64,000 nt of DNA, taken from positions 4,836,001 to 4,900,000 of the forward strand of contig OZ246956.1 in the NCBI GenBank assembly GCA_965232105.1. Direction: 5' to 3'. Positions 1 through 7,892 of the stretch are shown one piece after another (the stretch's first letter is position 1; every line of letters begins with the position of its first letter). The position numbers were made by a program, and so were the translations under genes. A model generated the notes under the pieces. That model did not search any database. It was not told where the DNA came from and worked only from the letters and a program-made list of their open reading frames with translations. The DNA is from Multivorans sp965232105. GTDB taxonomy: Bacteria > Acidobacteriota > Thermoanaerobaculia > Multivoradales > Multivoraceae.

Positions 1-214
1 CATCGCCGACCTGTTCCGCGACTCGGTCACAATCCCGGTGGCGTTCCGTTCAGCTCGAAGTGTGGCGGAGAGCGCTGGCCGCAAGAACGTCGAGCGCGTC
101 ACCCGCCGGGAGTGCGGGCAGACGCTGCAACGGAAGCGGACCATCCCGAAGATGATCGAGCGCATCAAGTCTCTCTTCGAGGACGCGGAGACGCCCTCGC
201 TCGGGAGTTCGTAG
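1..214 (+). CDS. cas1e: CRISPR integrase Cas1, type I-E (C-terminal part only)
   Basis: Only the last 70 codons are inside the window; the gene begins upstream. The reading frame starting at base 2 runs without a stop to TAG at 212-214. The text IADLFRDSVTIPVAFRSA matches the C-terminal helical domain of I-E Cas1, where an Asp in the IAD segment belongs to the metal site. Cas1 forms the integrase complex with Cas2 that inserts new spacers at the leader end. Four bases separate its stop from the cas2e start, so the two genes are almost certainly co-transcribed. The effector genes (cas3, cascade) would be expected upstream, but this is not visible here. Confidence 0.88.
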   Translation, partial: IADLFRDSVTIPVAFRSARSVAESAGRKNVERVTRRECGQTLQRKRTIPKMIERIKSLFEDAETPSLGSS

Positions 215-218
215 GACC

Positions 219-512
219 ATGCCCATGACGGTGGTCGTGACGAGAGACGTCGAGGCCAGATACCGGGGCTTCCTCGCGTCCGCGATGCTTGAAGTGGCCC
301 CAGGCGTCTATGTCTCCCCCGATCTCTCGGCCGGTGTGCGGGAGCGGATCTGGGCGGTGGTTGAGGACTGGTTCACTACGCTGGGAAACGGGGCCGTCGC
401 CATGATCTGGCGGGACGGCACCGCGGCAGGAGGTCTAGGGCTTCGCCATCTTGGCGACCCCCCGAAGGACATCTGGGACGCCGACGGCGTCCTGCTCGTC
501 AAGAGGTCGTGA
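219..512 (+). CDS. cas2e: CRISPR-associated Cas2, type I-E
   Basis: 97 residues, the usual length for the I-E (CasC/Cas2e) subgroup. It begins MPMTVVVTRDVEARYRGFLA and contains the subgroup signatures APGVYVSP, WFTTLGNGAVAMIW and a C-terminal DGVLLVKRS. Cas2 is the structural centre of the Cas1-Cas2 spacer-acquisition complex; in I-E systems its C-terminal tail contacts Cas1. It follows cas1e by 4 bp and is followed directly by the array leader, the standard I-E adaptation arrangement. The start at 219 gives the canonical N-terminus; a second ATG two codons later is an alternative. Confidence 0.93.
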   Translation: MPMTVVVTRDVEARYRGFLASAMLEVAPGVYVSPDLSAGVRERIWAVVEDWFTTLGNGAVAMIWRDGTAAGGLGLRHLGDPPKDIWDADGVLLVKRS

Positions 513-629
513 TGGTGCGACGGGCCGCGTTCTTTGACAACTGAGACGAGACAAGAAAGCTACGTTCTCGTAGCTCGGATGCTTGGGAGAGCCTCGACTC
601 TTCCCAGCGAATCGGCCAAAATGGCCAGA
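513..629 (+). promoter_or_regulatory. CRISPR leader between cas2e and the first repeat
   Basis: 117 bp of non-coding DNA. It holds a TTGACA hexamer at 534-539 that could be a -35 box for pre-crRNA transcription; no convincing -10 is visible. Two inverted repeats stand out: AGCTACG/CGTAGCT (558-564 and 569-575, 4-nt loop) and GGCC/GGCC (614-617 and 623-626) immediately before repeat 1. The orientation (adaptation genes, leader, then array) and the degenerate repeat at the far end both indicate that new spacers enter at this side. Confidence 0.8.
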
Positions 630-3586
630 GGTTCCCCCGCACACGCGGGGATAGACCCGTTGGCGACTGGGCCCGGGTGACGGCAACGCCGGTTCCCCCG
701 CACACGCGGGGATAGACCCTTGGGCTTCATTCCGCCGAGGCCACCGCCCAGGGTTCCCCCGCACACGCGGGGATAGACCCGCCATGTCATGCCTCCTCCG
801 TGATCAGGTAGAGGTTCCCCCGCACACGCGGGGATAGACCCTGGACGAGATCACCAAGGAGTTACGACCATGAGGTTCCCCCGCACACGCGGGGATAGAC
901 CCGGGTGGAGGCGGCCCAATGTGGATTCCCTCCGGGTTCCCCCGCACACGCGGGGATAGACCCCCGAACCTCTCTCCGACGAGGAGATCGAGGAGGGTTC
1001 CCCCGCACACGCGGGGATAGACCCTGGTCTATGCCCTCGACGGGACGGCCAGCGAAGGTTCCCCCGCACACGCGGGGATAGACCCCACTGCTCTGTTCGT
1101 GGCTCTCGATCTTCCTCGGTTCCCCCGCACACGCGGGGATAGACCCTAGCCCAGAAGCTGGTCGACCTCAAGTTCATCGGTTCCCCCGCACACGCGGGGA
1201 TAGACCCCGTGTACTCGCGGGCGGGAGCACTTCGTTCGCGGTTCCCCCGCACACGCGGGGATAGACCCTGTTCCTCGGACGGCACACCGAACGCCCGCAA
1301 GGTTCCCCCGCACACGCGGGGATAGACCCTCTCGGTCGAGGTTCGCGACGGCTCCGACGGTGGTTCCCCCGCACACGCGGGGATAGACCCTCCGCGCGAG
1401 TGACCTGGCAGGTCGTGCGCGCGGTTCCCCCGCACACGCGGGGATAGACCCACCACGTTGCCCTTGGCGCCCGCCAGCACGTGGGTTCCCCCGCACACGC
1501 GGGGATAGACCCTGCCAGACCACCTCCTCCCGGTTCTCCGAAGAGGTTCCCCCGCACACGCGGGGATAGACCCTTAGGCATCGTCGCGATTCTCCGTCCG
1601 CGGCGGGTTCCCCCGCACACGCGGGGATAGACCCTGGCCGCGGTCCTCGAACGCCGGCTGAGGGAGGGTTCCCCCGCACACGCGGGGATAGACCCAGGAC
1701 GCGCACGCGGTAGTCGCCGTCCTTGTCGGTTCCCCCGCACACGCGGGGATAGACCCGCTTCCCACTCCGGCGTCAGCTCCGGGCCGGAGGTTCCCCCGCA
1801 CACGCGGGGATAGACCCACGCCCTTGACTTGTTCCTTCCACGTCCTCACGGTTCCCCCGCACACGCGGGGATAGACCCGTAGAGGTGATGGTGCCGGCAA
1901 CAGCGGTCCTGGTTCCCCCGCACACGCGGGGATAGACCCTGGGACCGCCTGGCGGAGGCCGCCGGCAAGGAGGTTCCCCCGCACACGCGGGGATAGACCC
2001 TCGGCGCGCCGCCGATGCCCCGGCGCAGGCGGGGTTCCCCCGCACACGCGGGGATAGACCCTTCACCGTCGCATGGAACACGCCCGCCAGCGAGGTTCCC
2101 CCGCACACGCGGGGATAGACCCGCAGCGCAGGCTGTTTGGCAGGGCCAACAACGGGTTCCCCCGCACACGCGGGGATAGACCCTCGACCGACCCCGAATC
2201 GAACAACAGCGAGGAGGTTCCCCCGCACACGCGGGGATAGACCCCCGCGCCGGACGCGCTCGTAACTCGGCGCGCCGGTTCCCCCGCACACGCGGGGATA
2301 GACCCGTCTCCGCCATCCCCCGTCGCAGCCCGTGACAGGTTCCCCCGCACACGCGGGGATAGACCCGATACACCGAGCGGCTGTCGTGAGAGACCTGGGG
2401 TTCCCCCGCACACGCGGGGATAGACCCAGCTCGCCGAGGATCGTGTAATAGCCGGACCCGGTTCCCCCGCACACGCGGGGATAGACCCTTCCACGTGCGT
2501 CATCCCCGCGGTGAGGTGACGGTTCCCCCGCACACGCGGGGATAGACCTGCGTTCCTTTCCATCCGCCCTATCCTTTCGGTGGTTCCCCCGCACACGCGG
2601 GGATAGACCCCGCCCCGCGACAGGGCCAAACAGGAGACGACCGGTTCCCCCGCACACGCGGGGATAGACCCTGATCGGCGCGCCGCCATCGCTGGCGGGC
2701 GTGGGTTCCCCCGCACACGCGGGGATAGACCCCAGCCGGCCCGCGGCCACGACTGGCGCGGCGGGGTTCCCCCGCACACGCGGGGATAGACCTGAGATTC
2801 GTGTCGTAGCGGCTGATTGCGAGCTGGTTCCCCCGCACACGCGGGGATAGACCCCGCCACTTCCAGACGGAGTCCTGGGTGGTCGAGGTTCCCCCGCACA
2901 CGCGGGGATAGACCCGTGTTGGTACCGGATCCGTCACGCGTCGCGCTGGTTCCCCCGCACACGCGGGGATAGACCCGTCACTGCTTTGCCCTCCACGCCG
3001 CGTTGGCGGGTTCCCCCGCACACGCGGGGATAGACCCGGCTGGGCCGTGGCGCACATCGGAATGCTGGGGGTTCCCCCGCACACGCGGGGATAGACCCAT
3101 ACCACGCGGTCAAGGCTTGCGGCGAGGGCGGGTTCCCCCGCACACGCGGGGATAGACCCAGACCGCCACTCTGGCATCCCTGTCCGTGGCGGGTTCCCCC
3201 GCACACGCGGGGATAGACCTGCACCCTGACCGGCGACGACATCATGGATCTCGGTTCCCCCGCACACGCGGGGATAGACCCTCGACTCCGATGCGTTGCA
3301 TGGCCCCGCTCCGGGTTCCCCCGCACACGCGGGGATAGACCCGTGCCCGCGGCCGTCGGCGAATACACGGTTCGGGTTCCCCCGCACACGCCGGGATAGA
3401 CCCAGCGGATCCGCCTGTACCAGCGGAGCCGTGTTGGTTCCCCCGCACACGCGGGGATAGACCCACTTCGACGGCCGAGGCTGCCGTAGATCGCCGGGTT
3501 CCCCCGCACACGCGGGGATAGACCCGCAATTTCGCTCTTCCAGCGGGTCCAGCGGAAGGTTCCCCCGCACACGCGGGGATAGACCC
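630..3586 (+). CRISPR. Type I-E CRISPR array, 49 repeats and 48 spacers
   Basis: The repeat is 29 bp, starting GGTTCCCCCGCACACG and ending CGGGGATAGACCC, with the CCCCGC/GCGGGG stem of I-E repeats. Starts fall every 61 bp from 630 to 3558, so all 48 spacers are 32 bp. I read all spacers out and saw no duplicates. Repeats at 2521, 2765 and 3192 end in T instead of C at the last base. The repeat at 3375 carries one internal change (CGCCGGG for CGCGGGG), as expected toward the old, leader-distal end. The array runs in the same direction as cas1e and cas2e. The antisense ORFs across it are translations of the repeat and are not genes. Confidence 0.98.
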
Positions 3587-3593
3587 TGCTTTC

Positions 3594-3620
3594 TGTCAAT
3601 GGCGACCGAAAATGTCCCAC
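3594..3620. mobile_element. Possible IS21-like terminal sequence at the distal end of the array
   Basis: Eight bases after the last repeat the sequence reads TGTCAATGGCGACCGAAAAT, then GTCCCAC. It resembles the terminal and subterminal repeats of IS21-family elements (TGT ends with a GGCGACCGAAAA core). No transposase gene follows. 3621-3813 contains only scraps: a short frame from 3745 starting MNTAEAAHFLG that resembles an excisionase-type helix-turn-helix N-terminus but loses sense after about 20 codons. This looks like a decayed insertion that closed off the array. The identification rests on motif memory alone. Confidence 0.35.
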
Positions 3621-3813
3621 TTCTGGCAACCGAGAACTGCGCACTCGTGCCGGAACGACCGGCAAGCCGGTCTTCCACAGCTACCGCAGGCGCTGCGACT
3701 CACTGACCACTGAAGGAGACAGAGGAGAAACAACTCCCGCACACATGAACACGGCCGAAGCGGCTCACTTCCTGGGCGACGATTGGCTCCGTTTCCGAGC
3801 GATGCCTCCATCA

Positions 3814-4165
3814 GCAGCAGCAGGTCGAGCTCCGCACCGATGTGGGTGGCCCAGAAGTAGACCTCTTCTGGCGCAGACTCCGCGACGACCTTCTCCAGGA
3901 TGAAGCCCTCCCAGGATGGGCCGATGCGGGGGTGCATTTGCAGGGCGTCCATCGTCGCAACGCCGATCAGTTGGTGGTACAACCCGGAATCCCGAACGTA
4001 GACCTTGGGCCGCTTGACCTGCCGCTTGCGCAGGTTCTCCCGCCACGGCCGCAACTGCCGAATCAGGAACAGGTCGACGTATCGCCGCACCGTCGCCTGG
4101 GCAACCTCCAGCGCGGTCGCCAACTCGGGCACGTTGAGAACCTGTCCGTGGTAGTGAGCGAGCAT
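3814..4165 (-). pseudogene. Truncated DUF4143-family ATPase
   Basis: About 117 codons on the minus strand match the middle and start of the C-terminal half of the intact DUF4143 ATPase at 40088-41266. Shared blocks include MLAHYHGQ (MLAHWHGQ), TVRRYVDL (TVRRYLDQ), LRKRQVKRPKVYVRDSGL (LRKRQVKMPKVYIRDPGL), SWEGFILE and GAELDLL. The N-terminal AAA+ part with Walker A and B is missing. After GAELDLLLLMEASL the homology stops, so the PD-(D/E)XK-like end is gone too. The remaining frame runs on to 3596 but encodes nothing recognisable. The start at 4165 is a frame artefact, not a true gene start. Confidence 0.8.
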
Positions 4166-4267
4166 CGCCAGGTGCGGCTTTTCATGGATTTCTTGCGGGG
4201 ATCCCTTCCGCCGCGCCGGCCACTTGAGATCAGATCACCACTGCGATCACTGCACGGGCCGTCTTGG

Positions 4268-4420
4268 AGAGACCGCGCTGTCAGCCACCAACCAGAACAG
4301 CGCGCAGGTGTCGATCAGGGCTCGCACTCCGTCGCCTTCCCAGGCGGCCAGCTCTTCCTCCGGCAGCGGGCCGAAGCAACTGTCGGGAACCGCGATCTTG
4401 CCCTTGAGGACGACCGCTAT
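4268..4420 (-). pseudogene. Phd/VapC toxin-antitoxin relic
   Basis: Minus-strand text in one frame reads LKGKIAVPDSCFGPLPEEEL and then AAWEG, the C-terminus of a Phd/YefM antitoxin (family text LKGRIRV...PLPEEVLAAFEG). It is followed by VRALIDTCALFWLVADSAVS from a GTG at 4327, the N-terminus of a PIN-domain VapC toxin with its first catalytic Asp (LIDT). The antitoxin lacks its N-terminal two thirds and VapC ends after about 20 residues, where the sequence loses similarity. Both parts lie in one frame, which a working pair would not need. The relic abuts the 3' end of hpnG. Confidence 0.65.
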
Positions 4421-5211
4421 GCGAGCCCCGCAGCCACCTCGGCCAATCGCTTGCCCAGGCGAGCCGCCCGAAGGCGGATCCTCGCCAGGGGAACAAGCGC
4501 CGACGGACGCATCAGGGCCCCCCGAACTACCGGGCTCACCGAGAAACCGCCGTCGGCCGCCGACGTGCGCTCGAGCCAGGCCGGAAGCCGATCCGCGGCC
4601 GTGTCGCTGATCGCACGCACGGCGGCGAAGGGAACGCCGGCGCGCTGAAGCACCCGGGCCGCCACCCAACTCTCCATGTCGACGGCGGTTCCGGGCAGAG
4701 AGCCGCTACACCGCCACAACGCCTCGCGGGAGGAGGCGGTGACCACCAGACCGGGCGCCGTGACCAGTGCGCCTGACCGGCAGCCCCGCGCCGCGGCCGC
4801 CTCGACCAGGGTTTCGTCGAGGTCGACGGACGGCTGGTCCACAGCCATCGCGGTCCGGCCGACGACCAGGTCGCCAACCTCGAGGTCCGGCGACAGGGCG
4901 CCGGCGATGCCGATCCAGACCACCCTGCCGCAGGCGCCTTGGGAGGCCAGGCCCACGCACCGTTCGGCGGCCCGCCGCGCCGCCCGCTCACCGACGCCGC
5001 AGACGACCACCTGCACGGGCCGGTCTCCGATGCGGCCGCGGACAGCCGCGACGCCAGCGCCATCCCTGACGCGCACGGCGCCCTCCACGCGGCGCGCCAG
5101 AGCCGAAGCCTCGAACTTCATCGCGGTCAGGTAGACGGTCTCTCCTCCGGAGGCAGGCAGGCACGCCGGCCCGCCCAGCGTGGGACGCGGTCGCCCGCGC
5201 GCCCTCTTCAC
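4417..5211 (-). CDS. hpnG: Hopanoid-associated nucleosidase (adenosylhopane phosphorylase-like) HpnG
   Basis: 264 codons from a GTG at 5211 that overlaps the hpnA stop by 4 bp (GTGA); a longer upstream reading is only frame overlap with hpnA. The product belongs to the PNP/MTA-SAH nucleosidase superfamily: VVCGVGERAARRAAE, VWIGIAGALSPDLEVGDLVV (the phosphate/nucleoside loop region) and the signature TAVDMESWVAARV, followed by AVRAISDTAADRLP. In hopanoid pathways HpnG removes adenine from adenosylhopane on the way to bacteriohopanetetrol. The tight coupling to hpnA supports this assignment over a generic MTA nucleosidase. The 3' end abuts a toxin-antitoxin relic. Confidence 0.85.
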   Translation of the reverse strand: MKRARGRPRPTLGGPACLPASGGETVYLTAMKFEASALARRVEGAVRVRDGAGVAAVRGRIGDRPVQVVVCGVGERAARRAAERCVGLASQGACGRVVWIGIAGALSPDLEVGDLVVGRTAMAVDQPSVDLDETLVEAAAARGCRSGALVTAPGLVVTASSREALWRCSGSLPGTAVDMESWVAARVLQRAGVPFAAVRAISDTAADRLPAWLERTSAADGGFSVSPVVRGALMRPSALVPLARIRLRAARLGKRLAEVAAGLA

Positions 5212-6209
5212 CGGCGCGGCCCCTTGACGTAGCCGTTCTCCTCGAACCACCGCACCGCGCGTCCGAGCGCCTCCCGAATCGGACTCTGGACCAGACCGAG
5301 TTCCCTGACCGCCTTGCCGGCATCGAAGAACATCCGGTGGCGCGCCATGCGGGCGCTGTCGAGCGCGACGCGGGGCTCGCCCCCTGCCAGACGCGCCCAA
5401 CCGGTCGCCAGGGCCGCGGCGCCCACCGGCAGCCAGTGCGGCAGCCGCAGACGGGGCGCGTCGATCCCCGTGATCTCGGCGAGCATCCGCAGCATCTCGA
5501 CCAGGGTGACGTTGCGGTGCCCCAGAATGTACTTCTCACCGACGCGGCCGTGCTCCGCGGCCAGCAAGTGCCCCCGGGCGACGTCGCGCACGTCGATCAG
5601 GTTGAGCCCGGTGTCGACGTACGCCGGCATTCGGCGGTTCAGGAAGTCGACGATGATCCGCCCTGTCGGCGTCGGCTTGAGATCGAGTTCCCCCACCGGC
5701 GTCGACGGATTCACGATGACGACCGGCGCGCCGGCCGCTGCAGCCTCGACGGCGACTCGCTCGGCGAAGTACTTGCTGCGCTTGTAGTGCCCGACCATCG
5801 CCCAGACACCGACCGGCGTCGTCTCGGTCGCGGGCCGTCCGTCCGGCTCCAGACCCAGCGCGCCGACCGAACTCGTGTAGATGATGCGTTCCGCGCCCGC
5901 GTCGGCCGCCGCCGCCAACAGCAGTCGCGTTCCATCGATGTTCGAGGCGTAGATTTCATGCGGACGGCGGACGAACAGCCGATAGTCGGCGGCGCAGTGG
6001 TAGACCTCGCCGCAACCCGCGCAGGCTGCATGGAGACTCGCCGGATCCCGCAGATCCCCCTCGACGATCTCCAGGTCGCAGCCATCGAGATTCGATCGGT
6101 CTCCGCCCGGCCGCGCCAGGCAGCGCACCCTGTCCCCGCCGCGAGCGAGCAGCGCCCGGATCACATGCGCGCCGACGAATCCGGTGCCGCCGGTGACGAG
6201 AACCGTCAC
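5208..6209 (-). CDS. hpnA: Hopanoid-associated sugar epimerase HpnA
   Basis: 333 residues, an extended short-chain dehydrogenase/NAD-dependent epimerase. It begins MTVLVTGGTGFVGAHV (glycine-rich NAD(P) loop) and has the catalytic YKRSK (Y-x3-K), then ERVAVEAAAAGAPVVIVNPS and a substrate-domain segment PTPTGRIIVDFLNRRMPAYV typical of HpnA. It acts in decoration of the hopanoid side chain; its precise substrate is not settled in the family. hpnG overlaps its end by 4 bp. Immediately upstream lies only a broken squalene-hopene cyclase start, so the cyclase itself must be elsewhere or lost. Confidence 0.9.
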   Translation of the reverse strand: MTVLVTGGTGFVGAHVIRALLARGGDRVRCLARPGGDRSNLDGCDLEIVEGDLRDPASLHAACAGCGEVYHCAADYRLFVRRPHEIYASNIDGTRLLLAAAADAGAERIIYTSSVGALGLEPDGRPATETTPVGVWAMVGHYKRSKYFAERVAVEAAAAGAPVVIVNPSTPVGELDLKPTPTGRIIVDFLNRRMPAYVDTGLNLIDVRDVARGHLLAAEHGRVGEKYILGHRNVTLVEMLRMLAEITGIDAPRLRLPHWLPVGAAALATGWARLAGGEPRVALDSARMARHRMFFDAGKAVRELGLVQSPIREALGRAVRWFEENGYVKGPRR

Positions 6210-6212
6210 CCG

Positions 6213-6428
6213 TCAGGGCCGGCACGCCCCCCGGGGCGTCCTGAAGGATCTTTCGTACTCCGACTCGAGAATCGTGTCGCCCTCGAGTTCCGCGCACCAG
6301 TGGCCGTCCTCCCGGTGCTGGCCCAGCAGATTGCGAACCGCCGCGTCGATCATCAGGTCGATGACCTTCGGCGGCGGGGTTGGAGACGACTCCGGGCGCT
6401 CGTGGAGTCCTCTGGTCAGGCTGGACAT
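6213..6428 (-). pseudogene. Squalene-hopene cyclase, N-terminal fragment
   Basis: A 71-codon frame from ATG 6428. Its middle reads IDAAVRNLLGQHREDGHWCA and then ELEGDTILESEY, the conserved beginning of squalene-hopene cyclases (Q..DGHW..ELEGDTTLESEY). The similarity ends exactly after ESEY, and the remaining SFRTPRGACRP followed by TGA is unrelated. A full cyclase has roughly 600-700 residues, so at least 90 percent is missing. hpnA starts 3 bp after the stop. A deletion that joined the cyclase start to the hpnA promoter-proximal region would explain the layout. Confidence 0.75.
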
Positions 6429-6442
6429 TGGCAAGGCGAGGC

Positions 6443-6547
6443 TCAGAAGCCGTACTTCATGCCGAAGCTGACTCCCCACCTGCTCAGCTCGCCGGTTGAC
6501 GCGACGTCCCTCCAATTCTCGTTCCACGGCCGAGCCCTCGAACTGAC
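6443..6547 (-). pseudogene. C-terminal tail of an outer-membrane beta-barrel protein
   Basis: In the minus-strand frame that directly continues past the stop of the oxidoreductase at 6548, about 34 codons read ARPWNENWRDVASTGELSRW and then GVSFGMKYGF before TGA at 6445-6443. Alternating hydrophobic and aromatic residues ending in a terminal Phe are the hallmark of the last strand of a porin or TonB-dependent receptor. There is no start codon and no upstream barrel, so this is a leftover end. It sits between the oxidoreductase and the cyclase fragment and marks the same deletion or insertion scar. Confidence 0.5.
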
Positions 6548-7741
6548 TCACGAGTACTCTACCCGTCGCCCTTCCACCGCCGACACATACGCCGAGTACA
6601 GCACCCGCACGACCTCCATGCCGAGCTCGCCGTCCGATTCCGCCGCCACACCGTCCAGCAGGTTGGCGGCAAACGCCTGGCACATGCCGAGTTGACCCGA
6701 CGTCCAGTCCTCGTCCGGCATCGGGGTCGTCCAGCCCGCGCCTGAGTCGACCTTCTCCATGATGTAGGCGTCGTCGAAGACTCCGCGGTCGGGCGCATAG
6801 GCGCGGAGCATGTCGTTCGGGCTCAGGGAGAGCCGCAGCCGACAGTTGCTGGCAAACAGGTCGAGGCCGCTTTCCATTCCACCGAGGACGTGGTCGCCGC
6901 CCCAGGCGACGGCGCGTGAGCCGTCGTCGAAGCCGATCACCGCTGTGCCCCAGTTCTCGACCTCGCCCCAACCCCCGGCGACGCGGAGTTCGTCTGGCGA
7001 CAGGCCGGCGACGGCGCTCAGATCGGCGGTCTCGGCGCTGACCCAGGCGGGGCGTACCGGCTTGCCCCGGCGGCGCAGGCCCTCGACCCGTTTCAGGTGC
7101 AACATGGCGCCGACCGGATGGGCGGCAAGCCGGATCAGGGCGCCGCCGCCGGTATGGCGCCAGACCCGCGAGTAGGGAGAGTGGGAGCCGCTGTGGCACT
7201 CGCCGCCCCTCATCTCGAGGAGGACCGCGTTGGCCTGTTCCAGCAGCCCGAGCGCGCGGCGGAAGGCCGGAGCGTAGATCCAGTTCTCGCCGTAGAGAAG
7301 CTGCACGCCGGCCTGCTTCGCTGACTCGACCATCGCTCGCGCGTCCGCTTCGGCGACCCGCAACATCTCGCGACGGTCACGGCCGGCGACCTCCGCGTCG
7401 CTTGCGTCCTCCGGCAGATCCTGGCCGGTATAGGCGGTCAGGGGCTTCGTGCAGATCACGTGCTTGCCTGCCGCGGCCGCCGCCTCGGTCATCTCCCGGT
7501 GCAGGCTGTTCGGAACGCAGAGATCGACGACATCGATCGACGGACTCGCGAGCATCGCGTCGAGATCATCGAAGACTGCAGGCACATCGAAGCGGGCCGC
7601 GTAGTCCTGGGCGCGTTCGCGGCGCCGGGAGGCGACGCCGGCGACGCGGGCCGAGACGACCTGCTTCCAGCAACGGGCCCTGGTTTCGGCGAGGAACCCG
7701 GCGCCGACGATGCCTACGCGTAGCTGCCCTGAACCTCCCAT
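6548..7741 (-). CDS. Gfo/Idh/MocA-family oxidoreductase
   Basis: 397 residues from ATG 7741 (MGGSGQLRVGIVGAGFLAET); the open frame extends 51 codons further upstream but without a domain. The N-terminus is a Rossmann fold with GIVGAGFLAE, followed by the family segment VDLCVPNSLHREMTEAAAAAG and GKHVICTKPLT, where Lys of EKP/TKP is the catalytic or NADP-contact residue. The C-terminal alpha/beta domain contains ENWIYAPAFRRA and a GGEC...GSHSPYSR segment. Substrates are usually sugars or inositols and cannot be named here. It is divergent from the PQQ quinoprotein at 7893, with a palindromic repeat between them. Confidence 0.85.
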   Translation of the reverse strand: MGGSGQLRVGIVGAGFLAETRARCWKQVVSARVAGVASRRRERAQDYAARFDVPAVFDDLDAMLASPSIDVVDLCVPNSLHREMTEAAAAAGKHVICTKPLTAYTGQDLPEDASDAEVAGRDRREMLRVAEADARAMVESAKQAGVQLLYGENWIYAPAFRRALGLLEQANAVLLEMRGGECHSGSHSPYSRVWRHTGGGALIRLAAHPVGAMLHLKRVEGLRRRGKPVRPAWVSAETADLSAVAGLSPDELRVAGGWGEVENWGTAVIGFDDGSRAVAWGGDHVLGGMESGLDLFASNCRLRLSLSPNDMLRAYAPDRGVFDDAYIMEKVDSGAGWTTPMPDEDWTSGQLGMCQAFAANLLDGVAAESDGELGMEVVRVLYSAYVSAVEGRRVEYS

Positions 7742-7808
7742 CGACTCGCGGGGAGCATAGCCGCCGGGAAGCAGGGCCCGATTGGGTGTCCGTACTTCGC
7801 CACCAGCA

Positions 7809-7838
7809 GATGCCGGCCAGAGGGCCGGCGCACCCAGT
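7809..7838 (+). repeat. Short palindromic intergenic repeat, copy A
   Basis: 30 bp: starts GATGCCGGCCAGAGGGCCGG and ends CGCACCCAGT. GCCGGCC and GGCCGGC form a 7-bp stem around a small loop. It equals the two outer ends of the 97-99 bp copies at 42364 and 53249 with the centre missing. It lies in the 151-bp divergent region between the oxidoreductase and the PQQ quinoprotein. Confidence 0.7.
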
Positions 7839-7892
7839 CGGCAGACAGGTACGATTGGCGACCGCCTTCCCCGCCCACTCCGAGACTGGAAC

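Noticed and set aside
630..3586. Self-targeting spacers against genes in this window
   Set aside because: I compared the spacers by eye with neighbouring genes and saw no match; a full-genome search could not be run.
435..3678. Many overlapping minus-strand ORFs with repeating GLSPRVRGN, GSIPACAGEP and VYPRVCGGT peptides
   Set aside because: These are the six-frame translations of the CRISPR repeat with a 61-bp period; they are not proteins.
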